NCBI RefSeq assembly: GCF_001746915.1
Contig: NZ_MJGC01000043.1
Location: forward strand, 1 to 64,000
DNA from: Desertifilum tharense IPPAS B-1220
GTDB lineage: Bacteria; Cyanobacteriota; Cyanobacteriia; Cyanobacteriales; Desertifilaceae
Length of the DNA: 64,000 bases
Reading direction: 5' to 3'
The notes under the pieces are model-generated. The model searched no databases. It saw only the letters and a program-made list of their open reading frames with translations, and was not told where the DNA came from. The position numbers were made by a program, and so were the translations under genes. This document shows positions 32,532-40,565 of the stretch, one piece after another (position 1 is the first letter of the stretch; every line of letters starts with the position of its first letter).

Positions 32532-33467
32532 ATGTCATTCCAAATTACACAGGGACTGTTTAGGTTTGATTTTATTGACCATCATGCTGTATTGGGAGTA
32601 CCCGTAGATGCGGATAGCAAGGAGATCCGCAAGCGGTACATGCTGATTGCAAAAACCCTTCATCCCGATAGCCGCTCTACGGCTAGCGATGAGGATAAAC
32701 AATTAGCGACTGAAATTCTATCCAAGCTCGTCAATCCAGCTTACGAAAAACTCTCTCAAGATAAAGAACGGGCAGAACACGCGGTATTGCTTCGTTTGAA
32801 GGGACAACAGGCTTCGCAGCAGCCCGAAACGATTGAACTCAAAAGCGAACTGTCTCGCACGCTGGCTCATGCACCAGATACTGAAGCAACGTATAAAGAG
32901 TCTGTCAAAAAGTTGGCTCAACAACAGTATGAATCGCTCGCTCGAATGCAAGCGATTACGGGTGAATTGAGCGAACTCAATCTGATTTATCTCACCCTGA
33001 AGGTGGGGAGAGGCGAAAAACCGACTCAACCGAGAAAGGCACCCTCTGCACCGCCCACGATGACGCGCCCCCCTTCGCCCCCACCCCCTCCCAAGGTGAC
33101 GCCAGTCGATCAATACTATCGTCGGGCTGAAGAGTTAATGAGTAAAGGGAATTTAGCTCAGGCGATTCTAGAGTTGCGGGATGCACTCAAGCTAGAACCG
33201 AGTAATAGCAGTTGCCATAGTTTGCTGGGCGAAATTTACCTCAAACAGAACCAAAGCACGATGGCGAAGGTTCATATTAATCAGGCCTTAAAGCACAATC
33301 CCAAAGACCCCAAAGCGCTTGAAGTCCAGAAGAAGATGGAAATTGCCGCCCAAAAAGCCGCGTCAAAAGCAGCAAATTCTGGCAAGTCTGGTGGAAAGTC
33401 GAACAAAAAAGGCGATGATGGTGGCATTACCATTTTTGGCATTAAGATTGGCGGCAAGAAAAAGTAA
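32532..33467 (+). CDS. DnaJ-domain and TPR protein
   Basis: A 311-residue protein. Residues about 15-80 form a J domain: HHAVLGVPVDADSKEIRKRY with the HPD motif in KTLHPDS, so it can stimulate DnaK ATPase. A Pro-rich linker follows (about 170-192), then two TPR motifs (YYRRAEELMSKGNLAQAI; CHSLLGEIYLKQNQSTMAKV) and a Lys/Gly-rich tail (KSGGKSNKKGDDGG). It is a cytoplasmic co-chaperone of cyanobacterial type. Its stop overlaps the hisZ start by one base (TAATG). Confidence 0.88.
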   Translation: MSFQITQGLFRFDFIDHHAVLGVPVDADSKEIRKRYMLIAKTLHPDSRSTASDEDKQLATEILSKLVNPAYEKLSQDKERAEHAVLLRLKGQQASQQPETIELKSELSRTLAHAPDTEATYKESVKKLAQQQYESLARMQAITGELSELNLIYLTLKVGRGEKPTQPRKAPSAPPTMTRPPSPPPPPKVTPVDQYYRRAEELMSKGNLAQAILELRDALKLEPSNSSCHSLLGEIYLKQNQSTMAKVHINQALKHNPKDPKALEVQKKMEIAAQKAASKAANSGKSGGKSNKKGDDGGITIFGIKIGGKKK

Positions 33468-34693
33468 TGGTCTATCAATCCCCCGTCGGGGCAAGAGATT
33501 TACTACCGTTGGATGTTGCCCAAAAACGCTGGATTGAAAAGCGCTTACAACAGGTTTTTCACCAGTGGGGCTACCACCGGATTATTACTTCGACCCTCGA
33601 ACGACTAGACACCCTGATGGCAGGTGGAGCGATTGAACGTTCCACGGTTATCCAACTTATTGATACTGAGGATGAACTTTTGGGCTTGCGCCCGGAGGTG
33701 ACAGCTTCCATTGCGCGAGCGGCAATTATGCATCTCAACGATGCGTCTTATCCGCGACGGCTGTATTACAATGCCAATGTGTTTCGGCGATCGCAGCGCG
33801 GCGTTCACGGTCGCCAGCAAGAGTTTTACCAAGCGGGTGTAGAACTGCTGTGCGGGGCTGGAGTGCTAGCCGATGCAGAAATTTTGCTATTGCTTGGCGA
33901 GTGCTTGCGTTCCTGCGGGATCGGCACCTGTCACTTAGTCTTAGGAGAAGCAGGCTTAACGCGATCGCTCCTCAATGATTTTCCCCCCCATCTGCGGGAA
34001 ACAGTGAGAACGGCGATCGCCCATTTGGATCGCACCACCCTTGAAACCCTTCCCCTAGAACCCCAACTGCGCGAACGAGCCTTACAGTTGTTTGATTTGC
34101 GCGGGCTTCCGGCGGATGTATTGCAAAAAGTCTCCCAGCTTTCTCTCGATCCGGCGCAACAGGAAGCGGTGAACAACCTGAAAACGTTGGTGGATCTGCT
34201 CCAAGACTTCCACGCCCGCATCCCCAACCCAGACCTTCAAATTATTCTCGATCTGAGCTTAATTCAAACCTTTGATTACTATACGGGGATTGTATTTGAA
34301 GTGGTCAGCGGTAGCGAGGCGCGCGTCTTAGGACAAGGCGGACGTTATGACCAACTGCTCGGAACCTATCATCCCCAAAGCAAAACCTACCCTGGAATTG
34401 GCTTTTGTCTCAATATAGAAGACTTGCATTACACGCTCCTCAATAGCGATCGCCTCCCTCAACATCTACCCGTTAGCGACTGCATTGTGGCGGCTCAAAC
34501 CCCCCAAGCCACCGCCGCCGCCTTTGCTTACGCCCATCAACTCCGCAGCAGCCAACCGGAGATCCGCGTAGAAGTGGAACTCAGCCCCGATCGATCCGCC
34601 GAAGAAGTTCGCGCGATCGCCCGTCGCCGTCAGATTGCTCAAATCATTTGGGTAAACGCCCAGGGTGAGACGCAAACCGAGCAGATGGAGTGA
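33467..34693 (+). CDS. hisZ: ATP phosphoribosyltransferase regulatory subunit HisZ
   Basis: A 408-residue HisRS-like protein without the full tRNA-synthetase C-terminus. It carries PVGARDLLPLDVAQKRWIE, LGLRPEVTASIARAA and the motif QTFDYYTGIVFEV plus LGQGGRYDQLLG. HisZ forms a hetero-octamer with the short HisG and is required for the first step of histidine synthesis. HisG is not in this window. The stop TGA at 34691-34693 abuts directly on a long repeat array. The start is coupled to the DnaJ-TPR gene. Confidence 0.9.
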   Translation: MVYQSPVGARDLLPLDVAQKRWIEKRLQQVFHQWGYHRIITSTLERLDTLMAGGAIERSTVIQLIDTEDELLGLRPEVTASIARAAIMHLNDASYPRRLYYNANVFRRSQRGVHGRQQEFYQAGVELLCGAGVLADAEILLLLGECLRSCGIGTCHLVLGEAGLTRSLLNDFPPHLRETVRTAIAHLDRTTLETLPLEPQLRERALQLFDLRGLPADVLQKVSQLSLDPAQQEAVNNLKTLVDLLQDFHARIPNPDLQIILDLSLIQTFDYYTGIVFEVVSGSEARVLGQGGRYDQLLGTYHPQSKTYPGIGFCLNIEDLHYTLLNSDRLPQHLPVSDCIVAAQTPQATAAAFAYAHQLRSSQPEIRVEVELSPDRSAEEVRAIARRRQIAQIIWVNAQGETQTEQME

Positions 34694-35003
34694 AGAAGGG
34701 AGTTGGGAGTTAGGGGTTGGGGAAGAGGGGAATTGGGAGTTGGGAGTTAGGGGTTGGGGAAGAGGGGAATTGGGAGTTGGGAGTTAGGGGTTGGGGAAGA
34801 GGGGAATTGGGAGTTGGGAGTTGGGGGTTGGGGAAGAAGGGAGTTTTCTAATAACTCCACACTCTTTTCCCACTCAGCACACCGCTACGCGGAAGCAAGC
34901 TACAGCACTCAGCACTCAGCACTCAGCACTCAGCACTCAGCACTCAGCACTCAGCACTCAGCACTCAGCACTCAGCACTCAGCACTCAGCACTCAGCACT
35001 CCT
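34694..35003. repeat. Long tandem array: 37-bp GGGAGTT units and 14 AGCACTC heptamers
   Basis: Bases 34697-34846 hold GGGAGTT/GGGGTT-type heptamers organised in about three copies of a 37-bp unit. A copy of the 23-bp motif beginning ACCGCTACGCGGAAGCAAGC is at 34881-34903. Exactly 14 head-to-tail AGCACTC units follow at 34904-35001. Apparent reading frames through it (STQHSAL repeats) are repeat artefacts. No gene lies here. Confidence 0.93.
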
Positions 35004-35039
35004 TTCCTCACCAAGTAGAGTTTATTGAGAGAGAACACC

Positions 35040-35264
35040 GTGCCACACACCATTGTTACGAATACCTGTGAAGGCGTTGCAGATTGCGTTGAAGCCTGTC
35101 CAGTGGCTTGCATTCATCCAGGTCCCGGTAAAAATTCCAAAGGAACAGACTGGTACTGGATTGATTTTGCAACCTGTATTGATTGCGGCATTTGCTTGCA
35201 AGTGTGTCCTGTAGAAGATGCTATTGTTCCGGAAGAAAGACCGGATTTACAGAAAACCCCATAA
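35040..35264 (+). CDS. 4Fe-4S ferredoxin, bacterial type
   Basis: A 74-residue ferredoxin starting at GTG 35040 (MPHTIVTNTCEG), with purine-rich GAGAGAGAA upstream. Cluster Cys are in NTCEGVADCVEACPVACIHP and CIDCGICLQVCPVED. The second motif is a full CX2CX2CX3CP; the first has a longer spacing, as in 3Fe-4S/7Fe ferredoxins. It is a small soluble electron carrier with unknown partner. A strong terminator follows. Confidence 0.9.
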   Translation: MPHTIVTNTCEGVADCVEACPVACIHPGPGKNSKGTDWYWIDFATCIDCGICLQVCPVEDAIVPEERPDLQKTP

Positions 35265-35278
35265 GCTGATGCATATAT

Positions 35279-35305
35279 CCCCATTGCTTGAGCGATGGGG
35301 TTTTT
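35279..35305 (+). terminator. Rho-independent terminator after ferredoxin gene
   Basis: CCCCATTGCT pairs with AGCGATGGGG (one T-G pair, loop of 2-4 nt) and is followed at once by TTTTT at 35301-35305. It lies 14 bp after the ferredoxin stop and touches the convergent ureE stop. Confidence 0.87.
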
Positions 35306-35759
35306 AATGGTCGTGCGAGTGCGAGTTGTGGCTATAGGCTCCCGCTTCGGGTTGAAAGGGAAAGACCTCTTCACTGACTTCTAGTCCCAACTGTTCTAAC
35401 AGACCTTTAAGGACGGGATCGGGTTCGAGACGCAGGTAAGTGAGATGAATCTCGACTGGGACATGACGATTCCCCAAATGATAGGCTGCTTTGAGTAGAT
35501 CTAGGGGGGTCTGTGGGGTAACGTGCAAAACGGGTTCAGCTTTAGCCACGACTCGCACTAGGGTTTCTCCATCGGTGGCTTGTAGCAAATCTCCGTCTGT
35601 AAGAACCGTTCCCCTTGGCAGGCGCAACAGAACCGCGTTCCCTTCTGGTGTCTCGAAACTGTAGCGGCTGCGCGATCGCTCTCTAGCCGTTAGCGACAAG
35701 GAAAAACTCACCTTCGCCTCTGGGTTTGCAGGGAGACGTTGAATTAAAGTTAGCTCCAT
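35304..35759 (-). CDS. ureE: Urease accessory nickel chaperone UreE
   Basis: A 151-residue UreE from ATG 35759 ([12 protein letters not shown]). It has the beta-rich N-terminal domain, then [14 protein letters not shown], the metal-binding core [29 protein letters not shown], and a His-rich tail ([10 protein letters not shown]) that binds nickel. UreE delivers Ni to apo-urease with UreG. No ureABCDFG gene is in the window, so the urease genes must be dispersed, as is common in cyanobacteria. Confidence 0.92.
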   Translation of the reverse strand: MELTLIQRLPANPEAKVSFSLSLTARERSRSRYSFETPEGNAVLLRLPRGTVLTDGDLLQATDGETLVRVVAKAEPVLHVTPQTPLDLLKAAYHLGNRHVPVEIHLTYLRLEPDPVLKGLLEQLGLEVSEEVFPFQPEAGAYSHNSHSHDH

Positions 35760-35924
35760 CAGACTCAGCCCTTTAGGGAATTGCAAGGGTTAACCAACCA
35801 GTTCGCGAACTGTCTAGAGGAATTAGAAACGAGCAGTTGAGAACCGCACATTTCCTTTAATTGTAAAGATTCACCTGAAAGATTGGCACAAATAGGTAAA
35901 CCTCCGCCGTCTAGTTGAAATGTA

Positions 35925-36383
35925 ATGAAGGCAGATTTTATCCAACGATTGAATAACAATATGATGAGCGATCGCCTCAGAATCCTAGAAAACTCCTATC
36001 TCCTCCCCGAAGCAGCCCCGCTTCACCGCAATATTCTACGTCAATTTCCCGTATTGCAGAGCGTCTTAGAAAGCTTGAGCGAAGGTCTGTTAATTGTTTC
36101 GGAGTCGGGAGAACTCTGGTACGTCAACGAACAAGCCCGACAAATTTCGCAACAACTCACCCAGAGCGATCGCACCTCCATCATGGAAGAGATTGAGCGA
36201 GTTTGCGACTCTTTAATCGAAAGCCGCAGCCTGTTCCCCGATCAAAAGCTGATCCTCGACTCAGAAATCGTCATGCTAGATGCCACCATTGTTCGCATCC
36301 AGGCGCAATGGTTCCAAAGCGCTAAAATTCAGCAAGCTTGCATCCTCGTCACCCTCGAAGACTTGTGCAGCAACAACAACTAG
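35925..36383 (+). CDS. PAS-like sensor domain protein, stand-alone
   Basis: A 152-residue protein (possible second start at 35961, MMSDRL). Residues about 45-145 resemble a PAS fold: LESLSEGLLIVSESGELWYV, NEQARQISQQL, and the later strands MLDATIVRIQAQWF and ACILVTLEDL. No output domain follows: the frame stops at TAG and the next gene is convergent, overlapping by four bases. In cyanobacteria similar N-termini precede LuxR-type HTH domains, so this may be a truncated regulator or a true single-domain sensor. The bound ligand is unknown. Confidence 0.6.
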   Translation: MKADFIQRLNNNMMSDRLRILENSYLLPEAAPLHRNILRQFPVLQSVLESLSEGLLIVSESGELWYVNEQARQISQQLTQSDRTSIMEEIERVCDSLIESRSLFPDQKLILDSEIVMLDATIVRIQAQWFQSAKIQQACILVTLEDLCSNNN

Positions 36384-36913
36384 CGCGTGAATCCCTGTTG
36401 TTGTTGGCGCAACAGTTCCGCTTGAATTTCCTGCCTGAGAATTTCATCTGAAGCCGCACTTGCCGTAATTTCATTAAAACGGCTGAGTTCGAGATTATTG
36501 GTTTGGCTAATGGTTTTTGCTTGCGTGCAGTAGTTGACTGCAATACTTTGAGCTTTTTTCGGGAGTTGAGCAACCGTATCGGGTTGATTGCAGACAAAGT
36601 TAGGCGGTAAAGTGCCTGGACTAACAACCTGTTGAATTTGAGTAAAGGTGTCTTGACGAATCGGTTCAATCGTCAAAACTGTTCTGGCGTAGTTGCTAAC
36701 CTCTTCTTCACTGAGAATCACAGGAGGCGCTGGGGGTAACGGCGCACTCGGTTCCGTCGCTTGGGAACTCACTGGGGGTGTGGGAGCGCAACCCAAGGCG
36801 AAAATGCTGAAACTGAAGAACCAACCTAAAGGAAGCATCTGGCGCAGTCGTTGCTTAACCCGCAGGCGCGATAAACTCGATGGGACAACAGATTCAACTT
36901 CAAAGTGGGTCAT
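36380..36913 (-). CDS. DUF4168-like lipoprotein
   Basis: A 177-residue protein from ATG 36913 (MTHFEVES), which seems better than 36961. A hydrophobic stretch LGWFFSFSIFALGCAP ends in a lipobox-like Cys, though the long basic N-terminus is unusual for a lipoprotein. The rest is helical (EEEVSNYARTVLTIEPIRQD; NLELSRFNEITASAASDEIL), as in DUF4168. Function unknown. It stands downstream of a related gene on the same strand, suggesting an old tandem duplication. Confidence 0.7.
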   Translation of the reverse strand: MTHFEVESVVPSSLSRLRVKQRLRQMLPLGWFFSFSIFALGCAPTPPVSSQATEPSAPLPPAPPVILSEEEVSNYARTVLTIEPIRQDTFTQIQQVVSPGTLPPNFVCNQPDTVAQLPKKAQSIAVNYCTQAKTISQTNNLELSRFNEITASAASDEILRQEIQAELLRQQQQGFTR

Positions 36914-37070
36914 AAAAGGCCGCTTGTTCGTTATCAGCACAATTCTCAGGGATTGTATCACCGAATCGGACGCGATCGGCGAATCAAACCAACCTGGGAG
37001 GTGAGATACAGGAAACTTAAGCCTTACACCGAGTTTTCACCACTTCCCTCCCCAAAGCTAGCGCCGATCC

Positions 37071-37592
37071 CTAGCGACAAATTTGGAGGTTGCGGAAACG
37101 TCCCTCCTGACACAACCGTTGAAACGCACCTGTAATTTGCGTATATTGGGCGGGGTTGCGTTCGTAGGTGGTTTTGATTTGTCGGAAATCGGCAGCCGAT
37201 AAGCCATTCTGCTGTAAGATGGCTTGCGACTGATTGCAAAAGCTCTGGATTTGCTGGCGAGTCTCTCCAGAGAAACTGCTGAGATTGGCAACCGTTCCCG
37301 CACCGAGATCGCATTCAAACCGAATTCCGCGTCCTTCTGCACCAAGACTTTGCAGCGCCGCTTCGCGAGCGAGTTCAATTTCTAAGGTTGAACGGGCAAA
37401 ACTTTGGATTTTGTCCGCACTAAAAGACTGTGCTTGAGCGGTTTGCGAGAACTCTAAAGCAGAGGAGCGCCCATTCCAACTGGGGACTAAGCCAGAGAGA
37501 ACGCCGAGCGCTGCAATTCCAGCAACCAGCAGCGAATGCGATACCAACGGAGTCAAATCGTATCGAAAACTGTAACGGCAAGAGTTCATCAT
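37071..37592 (-). CDS. DUF4168-like exported protein
   Basis: A 173-residue protein from ATG 37592/37589 (MMNSCRYSFRYD). A hydrophobic segment SLLVAGIAALGVLSGLV acts as signal or anchor, followed by ALEFSQTAQAQSFS, where a signal-peptidase site (AQAQ) is plausible. The mature part is helical (KIQSFARSTLEIELAREAAL; LSAADFRQIKTTYERNP) and shares the pattern FARSTLEIE / YARTVLTIE with the next gene. Function unknown, probably periplasmic. Confidence 0.72.
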   Translation of the reverse strand: MMNSCRYSFRYDLTPLVSHSLLVAGIAALGVLSGLVPSWNGRSSALEFSQTAQAQSFSADKIQSFARSTLEIELAREAALQSLGAEGRGIRFECDLGAGTVANLSSFSGETRQQIQSFCNQSQAILQQNGLSAADFRQIKTTYERNPAQYTQITGAFQRLCQEGRFRNLQICR

Positions 37593-37712
37593 GGTTGGGC
37601 GTGATAAAACACCTATCAGGAATAGAAGACTAACTGTTTTGAACTGTTTTATAGCCGGGAAGTTCCAAAGCTTTTGAGAATTTCCCGCCTTTTTGCGCTT
37701 GCAAGCCATACC

Positions 37713-38696
37713 TTAGCGTTGACGCGCGAGTTGACAAAGTTCGATAATTTTAGCGTGCAAGGTTGATTGCTCCGGTGCGCCTTGCTTAAGACTCATTTCG
37801 AGTTCTAACAATAGGGGTAAAGATTGGCGCAGTTGCAGGAGCGATCGCGATCGCACTTGTTGGCGTAAAAAGTAGATGCGTTTGGGGTTTGCCACTTCCG
37901 CCGCCTGAGCAATGACGCGTTCGTCACTCTCTTTGGCTTCTTCCATGAGCTTAACCCACAGCCAAGTCCGAAATTGTCTGACTAACGTTGCCAAAATCGC
38001 TAAGGCGGGTTCATTGCGATTCAGTAAAGCCGTGACTAAATGGAGAGCGCGATCGGTTTCTCCTTGGGCGATCGCTTCGGCGAGTTGTAAACTATTTTGG
38101 GTATTGGCACTCACCAGAGCAACGATGGCGCTATCGTCAACTGTCTTTCCGTTCGCATAGAGCTTCAGCTTATCGAGTTCGCTAAATAACTGTCGTGTAT
38201 TATTGCCGATCAATTCCGCTAAAAGTTCCGCAGCCGTAGCAGTAAGTTGAACATCCAGTTCTTTGGCGGTTTCTCTGACGCGATGAATCAATAAGTCGGT
38301 TTTCCAAGGCGGAATGGGGGAAAATTCGCGAATTGATTGAGCGTATTGTTGCAGGAGTTTGGTTGATTTTAGTCGTCCATCGGGTTTGTTGCGACAAGTC
38401 AGCAGCAAGACTGAGGTATCGGGAATGCTGGGTAAGGTTCGCTCTAACTCTTCAATAATGGCGTCGGAAACGCTCTGTAATATGGGCGTATCGACTAACC
38501 AAACGAACCGCGAACCCATCCCAAATGGCGGCGTCATCGCTTCGTTTAAAGCCGCGATCGCGCTTTGGGAATCGTTCGGAGGATACTGTTGATAGTTGAA
38601 ACTCTCCCAGTTGGGATCGAGTACCGAGTCTCGCAAGGTGGCGATCGCACGTTCTAGGGCAAATTCGTCTTCACCCCAGTAGAGATAGACTGGCAT
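37713..38696 (-). CDS. holA: DNA polymerase III subunit delta
   Basis: A 327-residue HolA, the clamp-loader subunit that opens the sliding clamp. It begins MPVYLYWGEDEFALERAIAT, with the degenerate AAA+ fold lacking Walker residues as normal for delta. Typical later motifs are LLAELIGNNTRQLFSELDKL, LAEAIAQGETDRALHLV and LNRNEPALAILATLVRQFR. Length fits the family. Its ATG abuts directly on a GGGAGTT repeat array, so the whole leader is made of repeat sequence and no normal ribosome-binding site is evident. Confidence 0.92.
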   Translation of the reverse strand: MPVYLYWGEDEFALERAIATLRDSVLDPNWESFNYQQYPPNDSQSAIAALNEAMTPPFGMGSRFVWLVDTPILQSVSDAIIEELERTLPSIPDTSVLLLTCRNKPDGRLKSTKLLQQYAQSIREFSPIPPWKTDLLIHRVRETAKELDVQLTATAAELLAELIGNNTRQLFSELDKLKLYANGKTVDDSAIVALVSANTQNSLQLAEAIAQGETDRALHLVTALLNRNEPALAILATLVRQFRTWLWVKLMEEAKESDERVIAQAAEVANPKRIYFLRQQVRSRSLLQLRQSLPLLLELEMSLKQGAPEQSTLHAKIIELCQLARQR

Positions 38697-38860
38697 AGGG
38701 TTGAGAAGGGAATTGGGAGTTGGGGAAGAAGGGAGTTGGGAGTTGGGAGTTGGGGGTTGGGGAAGAAGGGAGTTGGGGAAGAAGGGAGTTGGGAGTTGGG
38801 AGTTGGGAGTTGGGGAAGAAGGGAGTTGGGAGTTGAGGGAGGAAGGGGAATGTTCTATTA
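38697..38860. repeat. GGGAGTT/GGGGAAGAA repeat array upstream of holA
   Basis: Heptamer-based units (GGGAGTTGGGAGTT, GGGGAAGAAGGGAGTT) run for about 160 bp from the base next to the holA start codon. They are the same family as at 34.7 kb. An open frame through it (repeating WELGVG) is a repeat artefact. Confidence 0.9.
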
Positions 38861-39139
38861 ACTTCGCACTATCTTCCTATTCAGAATACCGCTTCTGAGC
38901 GTGCAAGCTCCTGATACAAATTCTATGTAAAACTGCACTTAATCAAAGGGTGCAAAGCCTTGCGACATACGAATTCATAGATGCTGCCTGAATTGGAATT
39001 AGGATGACTTCGGAATCAGCGCACTCTCTTCCCCCCACCTCCCCATCCTCTTCCCCACTCAGCACTCAGCACTCAGCACTCAGCACTTTCTAGTATCCTA
39101 GGCAAAAAGAGCGCGATTGAGAACAAGGGGGTCTAGAAG
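38861..39139. repeat. Intergenic region with degenerate motif and AGCACTC heptamers
   Basis: A degraded copy of the 23-bp motif lies at about 38887-38910 (TACCGCTTCTGAGCGTGCAA). A pyrimidine block CCCCCCACCTCCCCATCC starts at 39031 and AGCACTC heptamers run to about 39090. The middle (38911-39020) shows no gene. The promoter of the cupredoxin gene should lie in the last 50 bp. Confidence 0.75.
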
Positions 39140-39634
39140 ATGTTAAAACGCTTATCGGGTTTCCAAGCCGGTGTTTGGGTTGGAGTAGCGGCGAGTCGGT
39201 TGTTGGGTTGTTTGCTGGGAATTGGCTTGCTAGTTGGGGGAGTCTTCTGTATGCCAGCTTTGGCGGTGGATTTGGTACATCAAACAGCAACAGAAGTACA
39301 AGTCGATTTAGGAAATCGGGCAAATGAATTAAAGTTTGTTCCCAATCATTTAGACTTTATTGCGGGACAGCGCTACAAACTGGTTTTACATAACCCTAGC
39401 GAACAGAAGCATTATTTTACCGCTAAAGACTTCGCGGATGCGATTTGGAGTCAGAAAGTAGAAGCGGGAAAGGTGGAAGTTAAAGGCGCAATTCACGAGT
39501 TAGAGTTAAAGCCAGGAGCAACAGCGGAATGGGTGTTTATTCCTCTCAAGGGAGGAACCTATGAGCTTCATTGTTCTGTTCCAGGACATACAGAAGCGGG
39601 AATGACAGGAGATCTTGCGATCGCAGTCGAATAA
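39140..39634 (+). CDS. Exported cupredoxin (plastocyanin-like copper protein)
   Basis: A 164-residue protein with an N-terminal hydrophobic signal (LLGIGLLVGGVFCMPALAVD) ending in a likely signal-peptidase site ALA. The mature domain is a cupredoxin with type-1 copper ligands: His in EQKHYF, then Cys, His and Met in LHCSVPGHTEAGMTG. It is not the standard plastocyanin (the first-ligand context differs) but a related small blue-copper protein of the lumen or periplasm, probably in electron transfer or copper handling. Confidence 0.85.
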   Translation: MLKRLSGFQAGVWVGVAASRLLGCLLGIGLLVGGVFCMPALAVDLVHQTATEVQVDLGNRANELKFVPNHLDFIAGQRYKLVLHNPSEQKHYFTAKDFADAIWSQKVEAGKVEVKGAIHELELKPGATAEWVFIPLKGGTYELHCSVPGHTEAGMTGDLAIAVE

Positions 39635-39708
39635 GCGCATCGACGCTAAATTCAGGCTATTTTAAGGAGAGGTAATTTTAATGCGATCGCTTCCCCTATC
39701 CTGACAGA

Positions 39709-40536
39709 ATGAATATTCTCACCCATTTACTCGCGAAATCGACTCAGCAGCCTCCCCAAATCAAGAAAAGTCGCCGGGGGATTGAAATTAAATCTCCCGC
39801 AGAGATTGAAATTATGCGACAGGCGGGTAAAATTGTTGCCACGGTTCTCCACGAAATCTCAGAACGGATTGAACCGGGAATGACGACTCGCGATCTCGAT
39901 GAATATGCAGAAAAGCGAATTCGGGAAATGGGGGCGACTCCTAGCTTCAAAGGCTATCATGGCTTCCCGGCTTCAATTTGTGCTTCTGTTAACACTCAAG
40001 TGGTTCACGGCATTCCCTCCAAGAAGAAGATTTGTACTGGGGATGTCGTTAAAATCGATACTGGCGCTTATTATCAAGGGTTTCATGGCGATTCTTGCAT
40101 TACCATCGCTGTCGGTGAGGTGTCTGGGGAAGCCGCGAAGTTAATTCAGGCGGCGCAAACCGCTTTGTATCAGGGAATTGAGCAAGTTAAAGCCGGAAAT
40201 TCCCTATTAGATATTGCTGGAGCTATTGAAGATTATGTTAAATCCCAAGGCTTTTCTGTGGTCGAGAACTTTACAGGGCATGGGGTAGGGCGTAATTTAC
40301 ATGAAGAACCGGCGGTGTTTAATTTCCGCACGAAGTCTTTACCCAATGTGCGCCTAGAAGCGGGAATGACTCTGGCAATTGAACCGATCCTGAATGCAGG
40401 TTCTAAATTTACCCGGACTTTGCCCGATCGCTGGACGGTGGAAACGGTGGATAATTCCTTATCGGCGCAATTTGAACATACTGTTCTAGTGACAGCCAAA
40501 GGGTACGAAATTCTCACAGATCGCTCAAACCTGTAA
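39709..40536 (+). CDS. map: Methionine aminopeptidase, type I
   Basis: A 275-residue enzyme removing N-terminal Met. Metal ligands in order: Asp in VKIDTGAYY, Asp in GFHGDSCIT, His in [14 protein letters not shown], Glu in LAIEPIL and Glu in QFEHTVLV. Substrate His is in [12 protein letters not shown]. About 25 residues before the core ([18 protein letters not shown]) form a basic extension seen in several cyanobacterial paralogues. Cytoplasmic. Confidence 0.93.
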   Translation: MNILTHLLAKSTQQPPQIKKSRRGIEIKSPAEIEIMRQAGKIVATVLHEISERIEPGMTTRDLDEYAEKRIREMGATPSFKGYHGFPASICASVNTQVVHGIPSKKKICTGDVVKIDTGAYYQGFHGDSCITIAVGEVSGEAAKLIQAAQTALYQGIEQVKAGNSLLDIAGAIEDYVKSQGFSVVENFTGHGVGRNLHEEPAVFNFRTKSLPNVRLEAGMTLAIEPILNAGSKFTRTLPDRWTVETVDNSLSAQFEHTVLVTAKGYEILTDRSNL

Positions 40537-40565
40537 GATCCGTTTAGCCTCATTCGAGATGTGCT

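Noticed and set aside
34694..35003. CRISPR array
   Set aside because: Units are 7 or 37 bp head-to-tail without unique spacers, and no cas genes are nearby.
34754..35071. Open frames made of repeated STQHSAL or WELGVG residues
   Set aside because: They are read-through of heptamer arrays; the period of 7 bases gives long stop-free frames with no coding signal.
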